Source of the DNA: Monocercomonoides exilis
Lineage: Eukaryota; Preaxostyla; Oxymonadida; Polymastigidae
NCBI GenBank assembly: GCA_001643675.2
Contig: LSRY02000034.1
Location: 248,001 to 312,000 of the forward strand
Reading direction: 5' to 3'
Length of the DNA: 64,000 nucleotides
Part shown: positions 30,975 to 41,267 of the stretch, piece by piece
Position numbering within the stretch: the stretch's first letter is position 1
Layout: each line of letters starts with the position of its first letter
Notes under the pieces: generated by a model
What the model was told of the DNA's origin: nothing
Seen by the model: only the letters and a program-made list of their open reading frames with translations
The model's database searches: none
Program-made: the position numbers and the translations under genes

Positions 30975-33179
30975 TCAAAGAAGGTTTTGCTTCATTTGTT
31001 CAAGTTGCTTAAAGAATGTTTTCTTTATATTTTCTCTACGAATCTTATGTGTTGGTGTGAGCATCCCGTTTTCAATCGAAAACTCTTCAGGTGTTAGAAG
31101 AATGTACCTTGGAATTTCATATCCTTTCCTTTTCGCTTCTCGAAGAACTGTGTTGATGTGCGACAGAACATATTGATTTGCAGGCTGGAAGGCCTCGCAC
31201 ATAAATATAAACTCTTCATCCTGCTCGCTCGAGGAAGGAGCAGTTGAAGAAGAGGAAGAGGATGAAGATGCACCTTCACTCTTTTTCGCTGCTCTTTCTT
31301 TGCTCCACGACGCCCAGCACTTTTTCCATTCATCTTTGTCTTTCATTCCTTCCTTTTCTGCCCATTGGGCGAGTGCTTTCGCTTGTGGCACAACAATTCC
31401 TATCAGCCCATTCATACACGACTCACCATAAAGCATCACTTGTCCAATGACTGGCGATGAAACCAGCGCTTGCTCAATCTCTTCAATGTAAATGTACTCA
31501 CCCTGCTGAAGCTTGAACACATTTTTCAGTCTGTCAATGATTCGCAACTGGCCTCCAGGCAACCATTCGCCCACATCTCCTGTGTGAAGCCAGCCGTCTC
31601 TCAAAGCGATTGCCGTCTGCTTTTCGTCTTCAAAGTACCCAATAAACACAGAATCTCCTCTGATGCACACTTCGCCCTTTTGCCGCTCACGTGCTGCCTC
31701 TTTACGCGCATCGTGCAACCGATACACTCCGTCTGCTCCGACAAAGCCTTCCTCATCTTCACTCCCTGGAGCACTCTCTTTGTTCATTTCCTTTCTTTTG
31801 TGAAGAACCTTATCAAGCGCAAAATACCCCATTTCTGGAACAGAGCAAAGGCAGCACTCGACTCCTGGCAAAGGAACACCAACAGCACCATACTCCCAAT
31901 CGATCTCTGACTGAGACAGCGATGCGCCACAAGCCTCCGTTTGGCCGTATCCTTGCAGCACCCGACAGCCCATGATCACATCCAAAAACTTTCCCACAGC
32001 CGGAGAAAGCGGAGCTGACCCGCTGAAAGTGATTCGCAGCCGTCCACCGAACTTGGCTTTAATGTTCCGCAAAATCACTTCGGAAAGCGGTCGTGTCCAC
32101 CATCCGTTGTATATTTCTTTCTCCCTCAAAAAGCACGCTCCTTTGAAAAACCATCTCACCACTTTTGGCATCTTCGCGATTTGATCTTGAATTCCTCCAA
32201 GTATTTTCGCCAAAACACGAGGAACAACAGGGAATAACGTTGGTTTTAAATAGAACAAATCTTCTGTCAGTTTTGGGATTGAACCACTGAAGTATCCAAT
32301 CCCAATTCCATCAGTAAGCGAATAGATTTCGATTCCTCTCTCAAAGATATGAGCCAATGGTAGATAGCTCACAACAATGTCCTGCTCTGGAAAGTTAGTG
32401 CAACGTCCAAGAAGTGCCCATCCCCCCTTCAACAAACTGTTATCTCTAAGAATAGCACCCTTTGGTATACCTGCAGTACCAGACGTGAAAACAATTGTTG
32501 AAACATCATCACCCTTGAATTCAGGATTTGCAATATTTTGAAATGGATCTTTGTCAAATATCGATGATCCCATTTGCAGAAGTTCAGTATAAAGATGAGA
32601 AAATCCAACAGCTTTTATATCGTGTGGAGACTCACAAGAACCATTGAGCATATTTCGCACAATTTCATTATCTGGAGGATTTCCATCAAACACAACAATT
32701 CTTTGGACAGTTGGGCACCTTTCAACTGCTTGCTTAACAAAAGAAACATTTTCAGTCGCAGTGAAAACCAATACTTGCTTTGTAACGCTGATAATTTTTT
32801 CACAAATTTCTGGTCCATAAGAATCATAAATAGGCACAGTGACATAACCTTGACTTGAGCATGCAATATCAACAATTGTCCATTCCGGTCTGTTTCTCGA
32901 CATTATTCCAACTGTATCTCCCTTTTTCAATCCAAAACTTTTCAGTGCAAGTGCGATAAAATTCACTTTTTTTAATACTGTATTACCATCTTCCCATTCA
33001 TATTCACCGCGCTTTCCATTGCTGAGATATGCTCTTCTCCCTTGACAAGGAAGATGTCCATTTTTTGCCATGGCTTTCACAAGTGCTTCATATCTCGTGA
33101 GCCCATTGAGCCAATCTGGCAAGAGCTGAGTTGTTCCATGGACTTCACCATATTCTTTAGCTTTATTATCAATTTCCAT
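30975..33179 (-). CDS. Long-chain acyl-CoA synthetase (ACSL/FadD type), 734 aa
   Basis: Activates long-chain fatty acids to acyl-CoA through an acyl-adenylate, using ATP and CoA. Landmarks from ATG 33179: the P-loop TSGTAGIPKGAIL (about 232-244; the second Gly-Thr position is Ala, a mild variant of TSGTTGxPKG), the adenine-binding YGQTEACG (411-418), DGWLHTGD (528-535) and DRLKNVFKLQQGEYI (549-563), which carries the hinge and CoA-site residues. The C-terminal domain has a Ser-rich insertion (EGASSSSSSSS, near 31240) absent from usual members. No N-terminal signal or membrane anchor, so probably cytosolic or peripherally bound to membranes such as ER. Single exon. A TTG at 33227 would extend it but has no support. 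Length is normal for eukaryotic ACSL. Confidence 0.95.
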   Translation of the reverse strand: MEIDNKAKEYGEVHGTTQLLPDWLNGLTRYEALVKAMAKNGHLPCQGRRAYLSNGKRGEYEWEDGNTVLKKVNFIALALKSFGLKKGDTVGIMSRNRPEWTIVDIACSSQGYVTVPIYDSYGPEICEKIISVTKQVLVFTATENVSFVKQAVERCPTVQRIVVFDGNPPDNEIVRNMLNGSCESPHDIKAVGFSHLYTELLQMGSSIFDKDPFQNIANPEFKGDDVSTIVFTSGTAGIPKGAILRDNSLLKGGWALLGRCTNFPEQDIVVSYLPLAHIFERGIEIYSLTDGIGIGYFSGSIPKLTEDLFYLKPTLFPVVPRVLAKILGGIQDQIAKMPKVVRWFFKGACFLREKEIYNGWWTRPLSEVILRNIKAKFGGRLRITFSGSAPLSPAVGKFLDVIMGCRVLQGYGQTEACGASLSQSEIDWEYGAVGVPLPGVECCLCSVPEMGYFALDKVLHKRKEMNKESAPGSEDEEGFVGADGVYRLHDARKEAARERQKGEVCIRGDSVFIGYFEDEKQTAIALRDGWLHTGDVGEWLPGGQLRIIDRLKNVFKLQQGEYIYIEEIEQALVSSPVIGQVMLYGESCMNGLIGIVVPQAKALAQWAEKEGMKDKDEWKKCWASWSKERAAKKSEGASSSSSSSSTAPSSSEQDEEFIFMCEAFQPANQYVLSHINTVLREAKRKGYEIPRYILLTPEEFSIENGMLTPTHKIRRENIKKTFFKQLEQMKQNLL

Positions 33180-33470
33180 CGAAAAATCAAAAGAAAAAGA
33201 AACTGAATTCCGTTTCGATAGAAACAAAGGGTGCTCAATATTTAAATTTTTTCAAATGATTACAAATTCGTTAGTTATAAAAGCTTGAATCAAAATGAAC
33301 AAAAATCACAAATTGCGATTTCCACTGCTTGCTTTAATGCTTGTGAAAAACTTTTGAAATGTTATTTTTTCTTTTGCGATAAATTTTAAAAAATGAAAAA
33401 AAAAATAAAATGAATAAAAATAAATAAATTTATATCTGTGTATTAGTAAACTGTAATTTTCAATTATAAT

Positions 33471-35958
33471 ATGCATGAGTACGAATTTGAGTCTTGCATC
33501 ATTGAGCTTGAAGAAGCAGCAAGGGCAATTGATTCAGATTTTTCGACAATAAAAACACCCGAAGAGAATTACACACCCTCGGAGATGGAAAAGCGGAGCT
33601 TGCGTTTTTGCGCGAATAAAGAACTGCAACTGTCAGCACAGATCCCTGCCTATCAGCCATTGCATCACGTTTCAAACGGTGTGTTGGATATGGAAAACGT
33701 GGAACCATTTGTCACAGAAGGCACAGGGATTAGAAGCAGGTACGGAGGCATGAGGAACGGATTGATTGATGTAAATGGAAGCAGCAGAGGTGCAGAATCC
33801 TATATTCAGCAGCCTATATTCCCTCGTGGGCCAAGATCGACTGCTGGATACTACGAACCAGAGCGTTATTCATCTTCTGTTGCACAAGGAAGTTCAACTT
33901 CGTTTCAACCATATGGCACTGACCGCTATTCTCAACAGCCATATGCTTCAGGGCAAGCATCAAGCCAAATGCTCAATTCAGCTGCGTTTCGACCAAATCA
34001 TCCACTTCCTCTTCTTCCTCCACCACCTCCTCCACCTCCTCCTTCTTTGCCGCCTCCACCGCCTCAACACATATATTCTGACAATCAGAGGCTCATCTAT
34101 CCAGGCATTGCTCAAAGACCTGCGAGCGGGCCATTCAGCAGGGTTGGAATACTTCAGAAGAGAATGGCGCTGGAACAGCCGCAGGACAGAGGATCCGGAA
34201 TTCGAGCAGCTGGAGACTGGGAGCAAGAGAAGCAGATGAGGGAGATGGGATACAATGTCGCTGCTCAAAGTGGAAGGACAGTGCTGCCTCAGCCACAGCC
34301 TCCACCACAACAGCAACAAAGGGCATATTTTGAGGATGATCTGGCAGATCTGGCACGTGAGTACAATGAGAGAGTGGAGAGGATTCAACAGCAGCCCCAT
34401 CCTCAGATACTGCCTCAGATGCAGCCTCAGACACAACCTCAGATTCAGCCCCAGCCTCAGCCTCGTCTCCAGTGGAGGCAGCCTGTTCAGTATTCACAGC
34501 GTGCTCAATCTTCGATGAATACACAATATCAGCAGCCTAATCAGCAGCAACTGTTTCGTCCGCAGCAGCAAATGCAAATGCAGATGCAAATGAAGCCACA
34601 GTCGCATTCATTGTCAGCATTGCGCAGGCAGAAAATAGCGGGATCTCCAGCTGTTCCACAAGCAGATGAGGGAAAAGCCCCGATGCAGACAACACAAGAA
34701 ACGAACACAGAAGCAGCATCAAACACTTTGCCAATCAATCAGCAAGAGACAGAAAAGAGAGTTGAAGGTGCTGAATGTACAGGAGGAGAAGATGGAAAAA
34801 CTGAAACATCTGTCACAACACCGTCTTCTGCTTCTGCTTTGAGTGACCAGATTCCACAGCAACAACCTCAACAGCAGAAGCCGCAACAACAACAACAACT
34901 CCATTCAAAAGTGAAGATGGCCAGTTCAGTTGGAGGAGGAGGAGGAAGCAGTTCTGGAGTTGGATCGATGGGGATGTGGTGCCCGAAAGGAGCATCGTGC
35001 GAGAGGACAGGATGTGAGCTCCAGCATCCACCTGCACCGTGCCGGTTCTGGCCGAACTGCACTCGGTGGGACTGCCCGTTCAGCCATGGGCATCCATGCA
35101 GAGAGGATATGCACTGCACAAAGCCAATGTGCGCTTTCTCGCACTATCCATCGTTTGCAGCACGGCCGCTGTGCATGTTTGGGATGTGGTGCACGAACCC
35201 TATTTGCGCATACCGCCATCCACCACAACGCAAACGTTTGCATCTGATTATTATTGAAAAAAAGCTTCATATTTGATTCATCTTTAAATATTTTTTTCCT
35301 CATTGTTATTTCTTTTCACAATTCAATTTCCTGATGTATTTATTGTCAATCTTAAATGTTATTTTTATGGATTAATTTTCTTTCCTTTCAAGTTGGAGTT
35401 GGTCTTCAGCCATTGGCCAAAACACAGCCTCAACAATTGCAGCAGCAGATTCAGCCGCAGCCAAAAAGTCTTCAAGAAAAGGCAACTTTTTCTTCCAGTT
35501 CTGATGCACCAACACAGAATGAGACAGTCACAGAAAAGAAAGAGAATACACCAGAGGAAGAAATAAAGCAGAGTGCCTCAGAAATTGAAACAGAGAATGA
35601 TTCAAAGAATACAGCTGGAGAAGTAGCGAAAACAGCAGATACTCAAGGAGGAAGCGAAGAAGATTCGAAAAAGGAGGAAAAGGAGGAAGAGAACGTTCTG
35701 AAAGAAGAGCAGAAAGACATAGAGGTGCAGTCTTTTGACATGAGCGAAACAACAAAGGAAATAACAACTGAGTCAGAAGAATCAAAGAAGGATCCAGAAG
35801 AAGCAGCAGAAGAGAAGAAGGAAACCATTACAGAAGAACACGAAGCGAAAGATGAGCAAACTGTGACTCAAGAAGTGGGAGATGCTTCCACGAATGATTC
35901 AGAAAATTGGGAAAAAGAGAAAAAAGAAGAAACGAGTGAGAAGGATTCAGGAGAGTGA
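33471..35958 (+). CDS. Nab2/ZC3H14-type CCCH zinc finger protein (predicted poly(A)-binding), two exons
   Basis: CDS join 33471-35235 and 35393-35958, 776 aa. Four tandem fingers of spacing C-x5-C-x4-C-x3-H lie at residues 504-519 (CPKGASCERTGCELQH), 524-539, 543-558 and 568-583. This compact spacing is typical of Nab2/ZC3H14 fingers, which bind polyadenosine RNA and control poly(A) tail length and export, rather than of TTP-type fingers. The N-terminal 500 residues are Pro/Gln rich with a poly-Pro run (about 180-198). The fingers are followed by an intron (GTTTGC...TCAAG, phase 1) and an acidic Glu/Ser/Thr-rich tail of about 190 residues. Without splicing, the first exon would end after a Lys/Ile stretch. 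A PWI-like N-terminal domain, as in Nab2, is not obvious. Confidence 0.85.
35236..35392 (+). other. Intron in the Nab2-like gene (157 bp)
   Basis: Donor GTTTGC at 35236, acceptor TTTCAAG ending 35392. The phase 1 join (C plus TT) gives KLGVGLQPLAKTQPQQ and opens a continuous 189-codon acidic frame to the TGA at 35956-35958. Confidence 0.75.
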
Positions 35959-36835
35959 AAGATGACTTTCCAACAAAAAATCACTAAATAATAACTTTGC
36001 ATTTGCTTTTCGGCAAAGCACTTTTTGATTCTGTTTTTTAAAGAGTTTCGAAGAAGCAGGCCATGAAAAATGTCTCCAACAATAACTGCTTGTTATTTGC
36101 TCCTGAACAGTTTTGTTGTTTGATGCTTTCCAAAGGCAGCAGATTGTTCTGATTGCTTGACTTCGTTTGGAGGCTTCGCCTTTTTTATTCACTTTTCATT
36201 TGGTCTTCTGCTTTTCAGCAGAAGAGTGTTTTTCTTCTGGGAATGGAGAAGGAACCATTTTTGTATTTTTGAAGATTCTCTTTGATTCTATTGGATTTGC
36301 GTCATGAATTACTTTTTTATTTTCGTTTCACACAAAATTGTTCAAAAAGATTATTTATTCAGATTTATCAAAAAACAAGAATTCTCAAACTTTTGCAAGA
36401 TTTTGATTGAATTTGTTTTAATCATGACAAAAATACCTTCTGTACAGTTGTCATTTCTTTTCAAAGAATTGAATGTTTTCATTTTGAACATACACGGGAG
36501 TTCATGGAAGGACCAATTACATAAATTGATGAAGAGTTTAGAAGGAGTTTTTTCATTCCTGATTACCCATTATATATTTTCTGTTATATTCAAGTTTTCA
36601 TTAAAACTGTTTTTTCTCTAAAGTAAAGGTTTGGTTTGATGAGTGTCGATAAAATTATTTTTAAAACACAAATGGGAAATGAAATAAAGGATGAAATTAA
36701 ACCAACATGTCACATTGAATTTTTATTTTGAGATATTTTTTATTTCTTTTTTTAGTTTTTCATGACGAATTTTCCTCCGTTTTTTCTTTCTCTATTATTT
36801 TAATGCAACTGCGTTGTTTTGTTCGCGATGCAGGA
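35959..36835. other. Intergenic region upstream of MLH1
   Basis: AT-rich sequence with one short plus-strand frame (36304-36621, Phe/Leu rich) lacking motifs. It should contain the 3' end of the Nab2-like gene and the MLH1 promoter. No clear TATA-like or initiator element can be singled out. Confidence 0.4.
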
Positions 36836-39800
36836 ATGTCAAGTCGCATCCACCGATTGGATCAGACTACATACAACAAGATAGCTGCTGGGGAAATTAT
36901 CCACCGCCCAGCAAACGCACTGAAGGAGATGATCGAAAACTCGCTGGATGCAGGGGCCACGGCTGTGAAGGTGACGCTGAAGGATGGGGGCGTGAAGATG
37001 CTTCAGATCGAAGACAATGGCAGCGGAATCCATCCAGATGACTTCGAGCTGGTGTGCGAGCGGTTTGCCACAAGCAAGATAGCGCGATTTGAGGACCTAG
37101 CAGGGCTCCAGACCTTTGGATTCCGAGGTGAAGCGCTGGCGTCAATTTCGTATGTGGCGAAGCTGACAATCTCATCGCTGGCAAAGGGCGAGCGAGTGTG
37201 CTACCGGGCATCGTATGTGGACGGGAAGATTGCAGACAACCCAGCAAGGCCACGGCCATGCCCTGGGGTGCAAGGGACGACGATACAAGTGGAGGATCTG
37301 TTCTACAACTTTGTGTCTCGGCGACGCTCGCTGGGGACAGCCGCCGAAGAGCTGGCGCGGTGCACAGAGGTTGTGTCGCATTACGCCATCCACTATCCGT
37401 CGGTGTCATTCACACTGAGGAAGCAAGGCGAGGCGATTCCGATTGTGGCCACGCAAGCACGACACGTGCAGGCTCCGCTTCAGCATGCAGAGCCGAGCGA
37501 GCAAAACGAACAGAGCGATCAGAAGGAGCAGAATGAGCAGAGGGAGAGGCAGCAGAAGTCCGATCTGAGCATCTTCCCCATCCGGTCTGTGTATGGAATG
37601 GGTGTTGCGCGGGAGCTGGTGGCGGTGCATGGGGGGCTGGATGTGCCTGTGCGGGTGTGCATCGACGGGTATGTGTCGCAGCCGTCGTATCGCGGGCGCC
37701 GGCCGCTGTTTGTGTTTTTTGTGAACCACCGGCTGGTGGAGTGTGTGCCGCTGAAGAAGGCGCTGGACGAGCTGTACCGGCACGTGTTTCTGGTGCCGAA
37801 GAACAGCCACCCGTTTGTGTATCTTTCGCTGCTGTTCTGCGAGGCAGGGGCAGTCGACCACAACGTGCACCCGGCAAAGAGCGAGGTGCGATTTCTGGGA
37901 GAGGCAGAGGTGGTGCAGGAGACGCGACGCGCGGTGTCTGTGGCGCTGCGGCAGACAGAGAAGGGGAAGACGTTCTTTGGGCGGGTGAAGGCGGATGGTG
38001 CTGAAAGAGAGGGCGCAGCTGAGGCAGAGAACGAGGCAGAGGCAAGGCGCGGTGAAGGAGGAGACGAGGAACTGAATGGGAGAAGGAGCGAAAGCAAAGA
38101 CAGTTTTGTGGAAAGACGGAGGGAGGCAGAAGTCAGAGAGACACAATACACTTTGGATTCGTCTTGGCGGCTGCAGAAGGAAGGAGAAGGAGAAGGAGAA
38201 GGTGGAAGAGTGGAAACGGAAGCGGAAGAAGGAAAAATCGAATTTTTATCGCAAAATGCAGGGAAAAGAAGGCTGACACTTCCATCTTCAGGATCATATG
38301 CAGTGTCGTCTTCTTCGTTTGCTCCGAAAACTCCGCCTGTTTCGCCCACATCTCCTGCTCCACCGACTTTGTCGCCTTCGATGCTTTCTCCTGCTTCGCA
38401 CAGAACGCATCTTCTGCCTTCAGCCACATCAACGCCAACAGCCATCCATTCGACACAGCTGACAGAAACGGCGACTCCGCAGATTGGCTCGCCACACAGC
38501 AGATCGCTCTCTCCATCGTCTGCATATTCGCCCTATCGTCCCTTCGCATCTCCAGCAGCAGCTTCTCGTTCTTCTTCCACACAAAAGCTGGCGCCTTCGA
38601 TGACAGTGCGGGAAGATCCGTCGCAGCATCACATGTCGCTCACCTCATTCTTCCCTCCGCTAGCAACACACACCCCGCCGCTGCCTTCATCTGCAGCTGG
38701 GCCAGTTCTGTCTCCGCCTCGTCAGTCTGCAAAGAGCGAAGAAGACTCTCAGCGAGAGAGAAAAGCATTTGGAAGTGCACAACAAGGAAGGTCTCCTTCA
38801 GCACCAACAGCAGCAGAATCATACACAGCAGGTGTGACTGAATGTGCGTCAGGAGATGCTGAGTCTGCAATAGCCACATCGTCATATGGTCACATGTCTG
38901 CACTCGAGGCAGACGCGTTTCTTTTGGCCTCGCAGACATTTGGCGGGTCTTCAGACGCGTCTCTGGGCGAAGAAGGCAACTCGTCGCTGTCTCTTCTGTG
39001 GTGCCTGCGGCGCGGAGTGTTTGTGGGGTTTGTGGACTGTGTGTTTGGGCTGATGCAGAGCGGAACAGGGCTGTATCTTGTGAACCTGCGTGTGCTGGGG
39101 CAGGAGATGCTGTTCCAGTCGCTCATTCAGAATCCTTTGGTGTGGATGGAGGAGCGAAAGCGGAGAGAGCAAGGCAAAATGGCAGATGGAGGAGAAGGCA
39201 CTTTGGAGAAGGAGAAAATAGACGAGAAAGAAAGAGAGCGCTCGAACAGCGGCGGGTTTCGCCTGTCTCTGCTCCAGCTGTCACCTGCGGTGGATGTGAA
39301 GGCTGTTCTGGAAATGGGATTTGAGGTGCTGGAGACAAGCGCTGCTGGGCGGATGCTGCTGCAGATGGACGAAGAGGAAGACAGAGGCAATGCGAGCACA
39401 AATGAAAGCGAAAGGAAAGAAGAAGAGAAGAACGAAGAGGTTGCAGAAGGAGAATTACCTGGCTCCGAAGGCAGACGGAAGGAAGAAGGGAAAGGCAGAG
39501 TGATGGAAGAGGAAGAAGTGAGGATGATCTGCGAGGCAGCAGCGGATTTGCTGTGGAAGCACCGGAGGTTTCTGGAGCGGTGCTTTGGGATGAGGATAAG
39601 AAGACAGAGTGCAACTGCTGACAGAAGAACGAAGAAAGAAATGGACAGAGCAGACAAAGGCGAAGAATGCTCATCCAGTTGCGAGTCTTCTTTGCATTCC
39701 TCTTCGTCGACTCAACCACGCTCGAATCGGATTCTTCTGCACACACTTCCTCAGATGGCTCCTCGGTTTGTGCCAGACCTGTCTCTGCTCCCTCTTATTC

Positions 39801-40441
39801 TGCTTCGTCTTGCCACAGAAATTGATTGGGATGCGGTTGACAGGCTCGGCACAGACAGAAGCGAACACTCGCAGAAGGTCAAATGCAAAGGAGAGGGAGG
39901 CAGCTGTGAAGGCAACGAGAAGGAGATGGAGGAACAAGGAAATGATAAACAGAAAGAATACAAAGACGAAATTGAAGAAGAAGAAGAAGAGGAAGATGAT
40001 GATGATGATGAAGAAGAAGAAGAAAAGGAGAAGAGAATTTCAAATGAGATAAATTCGAATGACCAGACAAGTGGCAAAGATAAGAAGGAGGAGGATTATG
40101 GAGAAAAGGTGGAATTGCTTGGGACAGTTGTGCAGACGATCGCAGGCCATCTTTCAGGGCTGTTCTTCATTCCGTGCGATACACAGGCAGCACAAGCTGC
40201 AATCCAAACAGCTTCTCCGACTGAAGTGAAAGATGAAGCAATGAATGGGAATAAGAACAGAGGTGCTGAAGAAGTGCGCGAGTCGCGGGTTCCGCCACAC
40301 TGGTTCCGTCGGCAGATGTCCGAGTCGTTTGTGCCATATCTCTTTCGACATCTTATTCCTCCAATGCGTTTTGAGACAGACGGCACAGTTGTGAAACTAG
40401 CTGATCTGAACACTTTCTACAAGGTGTTTGAAAGGTGCTGA
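36836..40441 (+). CDS. MLH1: DNA mismatch repair protein MLH1 (1201 aa, expanded linker)
   Basis: ATG 36836 gives MSSRIHRLDQTTYNKIAAGE; the in-frame upstream ATGs add only hydrophobic leader. The GHKL ATPase motifs are intact: KEMIENSLDAGA (30-41, catalytic Glu), DNGSGI (60-65), TSKIARFEDL and GFRGEALASIS (95-105), then the second domain with VNHRLVE and VDHNVHPAKSEVRFL. The C-terminus ends KVFERC, the FERC tail by which MLH1 completes the PMS endonuclease metal site. It binds a PMS partner to form MutL-alpha and nicks DNA in mismatch repair, in the nucleus. Human MLH1 has 756 residues; the excess lies in a Ser/Pro/Thr and Glu-rich linker (about 37980-38990), acidic insertions within the C-terminal dimerisation domain (39140-39260, 39370-39500, 39850-40100), and a short Glu/Gln insert in the N-domain (37490-37560). 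Single exon. Confidence 0.97.
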   Translation: MSSRIHRLDQTTYNKIAAGEIIHRPANALKEMIENSLDAGATAVKVTLKDGGVKMLQIEDNGSGIHPDDFELVCERFATSKIARFEDLAGLQTFGFRGEALASISYVAKLTISSLAKGERVCYRASYVDGKIADNPARPRPCPGVQGTTIQVEDLFYNFVSRRRSLGTAAEELARCTEVVSHYAIHYPSVSFTLRKQGEAIPIVATQARHVQAPLQHAEPSEQNEQSDQKEQNEQRERQQKSDLSIFPIRSVYGMGVARELVAVHGGLDVPVRVCIDGYVSQPSYRGRRPLFVFFVNHRLVECVPLKKALDELYRHVFLVPKNSHPFVYLSLLFCEAGAVDHNVHPAKSEVRFLGEAEVVQETRRAVSVALRQTEKGKTFFGRVKADGAEREGAAEAENEAEARRGEGGDEELNGRRSESKDSFVERRREAEVRETQYTLDSSWRLQKEGEGEGEGGRVETEAEEGKIEFLSQNAGKRRLTLPSSGSYAVSSSSFAPKTPPVSPTSPAPPTLSPSMLSPASHRTHLLPSATSTPTAIHSTQLTETATPQIGSPHSRSLSPSSAYSPYRPFASPAAASRSSSTQKLAPSMTVREDPSQHHMSLTSFFPPLATHTPPLPSSAAGPVLSPPRQSAKSEEDSQRERKAFGSAQQGRSPSAPTAAESYTAGVTECASGDAESAIATSSYGHMSALEADAFLLASQTFGGSSDASLGEEGNSSLSLLWCLRRGVFVGFVDCVFGLMQSGTGLYLVNLRVLGQEMLFQSLIQNPLVWMEERKRREQGKMADGGEGTLEKEKIDEKERERSNSGGFRLSLLQLSPAVDVKAVLEMGFEVLETSAAGRMLLQMDEEEDRGNASTNESERKEEEKNEEVAEGELPGSEGRRKEEGKGRVMEEEEVRMICEAAADLLWKHRRFLERCFGMRIRRQSATADRRTKKEMDRADKGEECSSSCESSLHSSSSTQPRSNRILLHTLPQMAPRFVPDLSLLPLILLRLATEIDWDAVDRLGTDRSEHSQKVKCKGEGGSCEGNEKEMEEQGNDKQKEYKDEIEEEEEEEDDDDDEEEEEKEKRISNEINSNDQTSGKDKKEEDYGEKVELLGTVVQTIAGHLSGLFFIPCDTQAAQAAIQTASPTEVKDEAMNGNKNRGAEEVRESRVPPHWFRRQMSESFVPYLFRHLIPPMRFETDGTVVKLADLNTFYKVFERC

Positions 40442-41267
40442 AAAGCTGAATGCGAATCCTTTTATTGCAACTCCAAATACATATTTCTGTTCCAATTTTT
40501 GATTCGGTTGTTGATCTCGAAGGCTCATGATATTGTCAGTCTCACAGAAATACTATGCAATTGGTTTATATTATATGAAGGGTTATTCTGTTGAGCAGGT
40601 TAATTCGATGGATCCTGGATGCTATTCAACAGACATTCGTGCCTTATCTTATTTATATTTTCATTTTGCGATGCGATGGTTGTATATGCAACAATTTGGA
40701 AAAGTGAACCACTTTCGATGCATATTCTGCACATGAAACATCAATTTCTGTATGATTTATTGAGGATGAGCAAAGAAGGATAAATGCTCCAAAAGAAATG
40801 CGATTTGAAACAATTTCTGGATCATATTTTTGGAAAGCAAATGAATTGAATAGGTTAACGATATTGAAGCACAATTAATATGAAAGCATGCGAATTTAGA
40901 TGAATGAAAAAAGAAATTTGTTGCAGTGTCATGAGAATTTCAAGAGGTTTATTTTTGATTTCTTTTGAATATTAAAGCATTTCTGTCTTTATTCACTTTG
41001 TCGGTTTTGAATTTTTATTCTCGCCCTTCCAGGAGGTGCGGTATATCATACAAAAATACGAAAAATATTCAGAAACGAAACAAGCAAACTCAAACACGTA
41101 GGTAATCTCAAAATCAAATGACCAACAGAAATCAAGGAAAATGAAATAATAAGAATGAAATAATCATTAAATAACCAAATGAAAGGCTTCAAATTACTTG
41201 GCGAAAATCTGCTCAATTGGTTTTTTGTGAAAGCAGCACGAACAATGATCACTGCTCCAAGAACAAA
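40442..41267. other. Convergent intergenic region
   Basis: Between the 3' ends of MLH1 (plus) and the pseudokinase gene (minus). Short frames at 40527-40736 and 40653-40874 have no motif. Confidence 0.45.

Noticed and set aside
37406-38445. Minus-strand frames of 211-308 codons opposite MLH1
   Set aside because: They are antisense to highly conserved MLH1 coding sequence and have no motif of their own.
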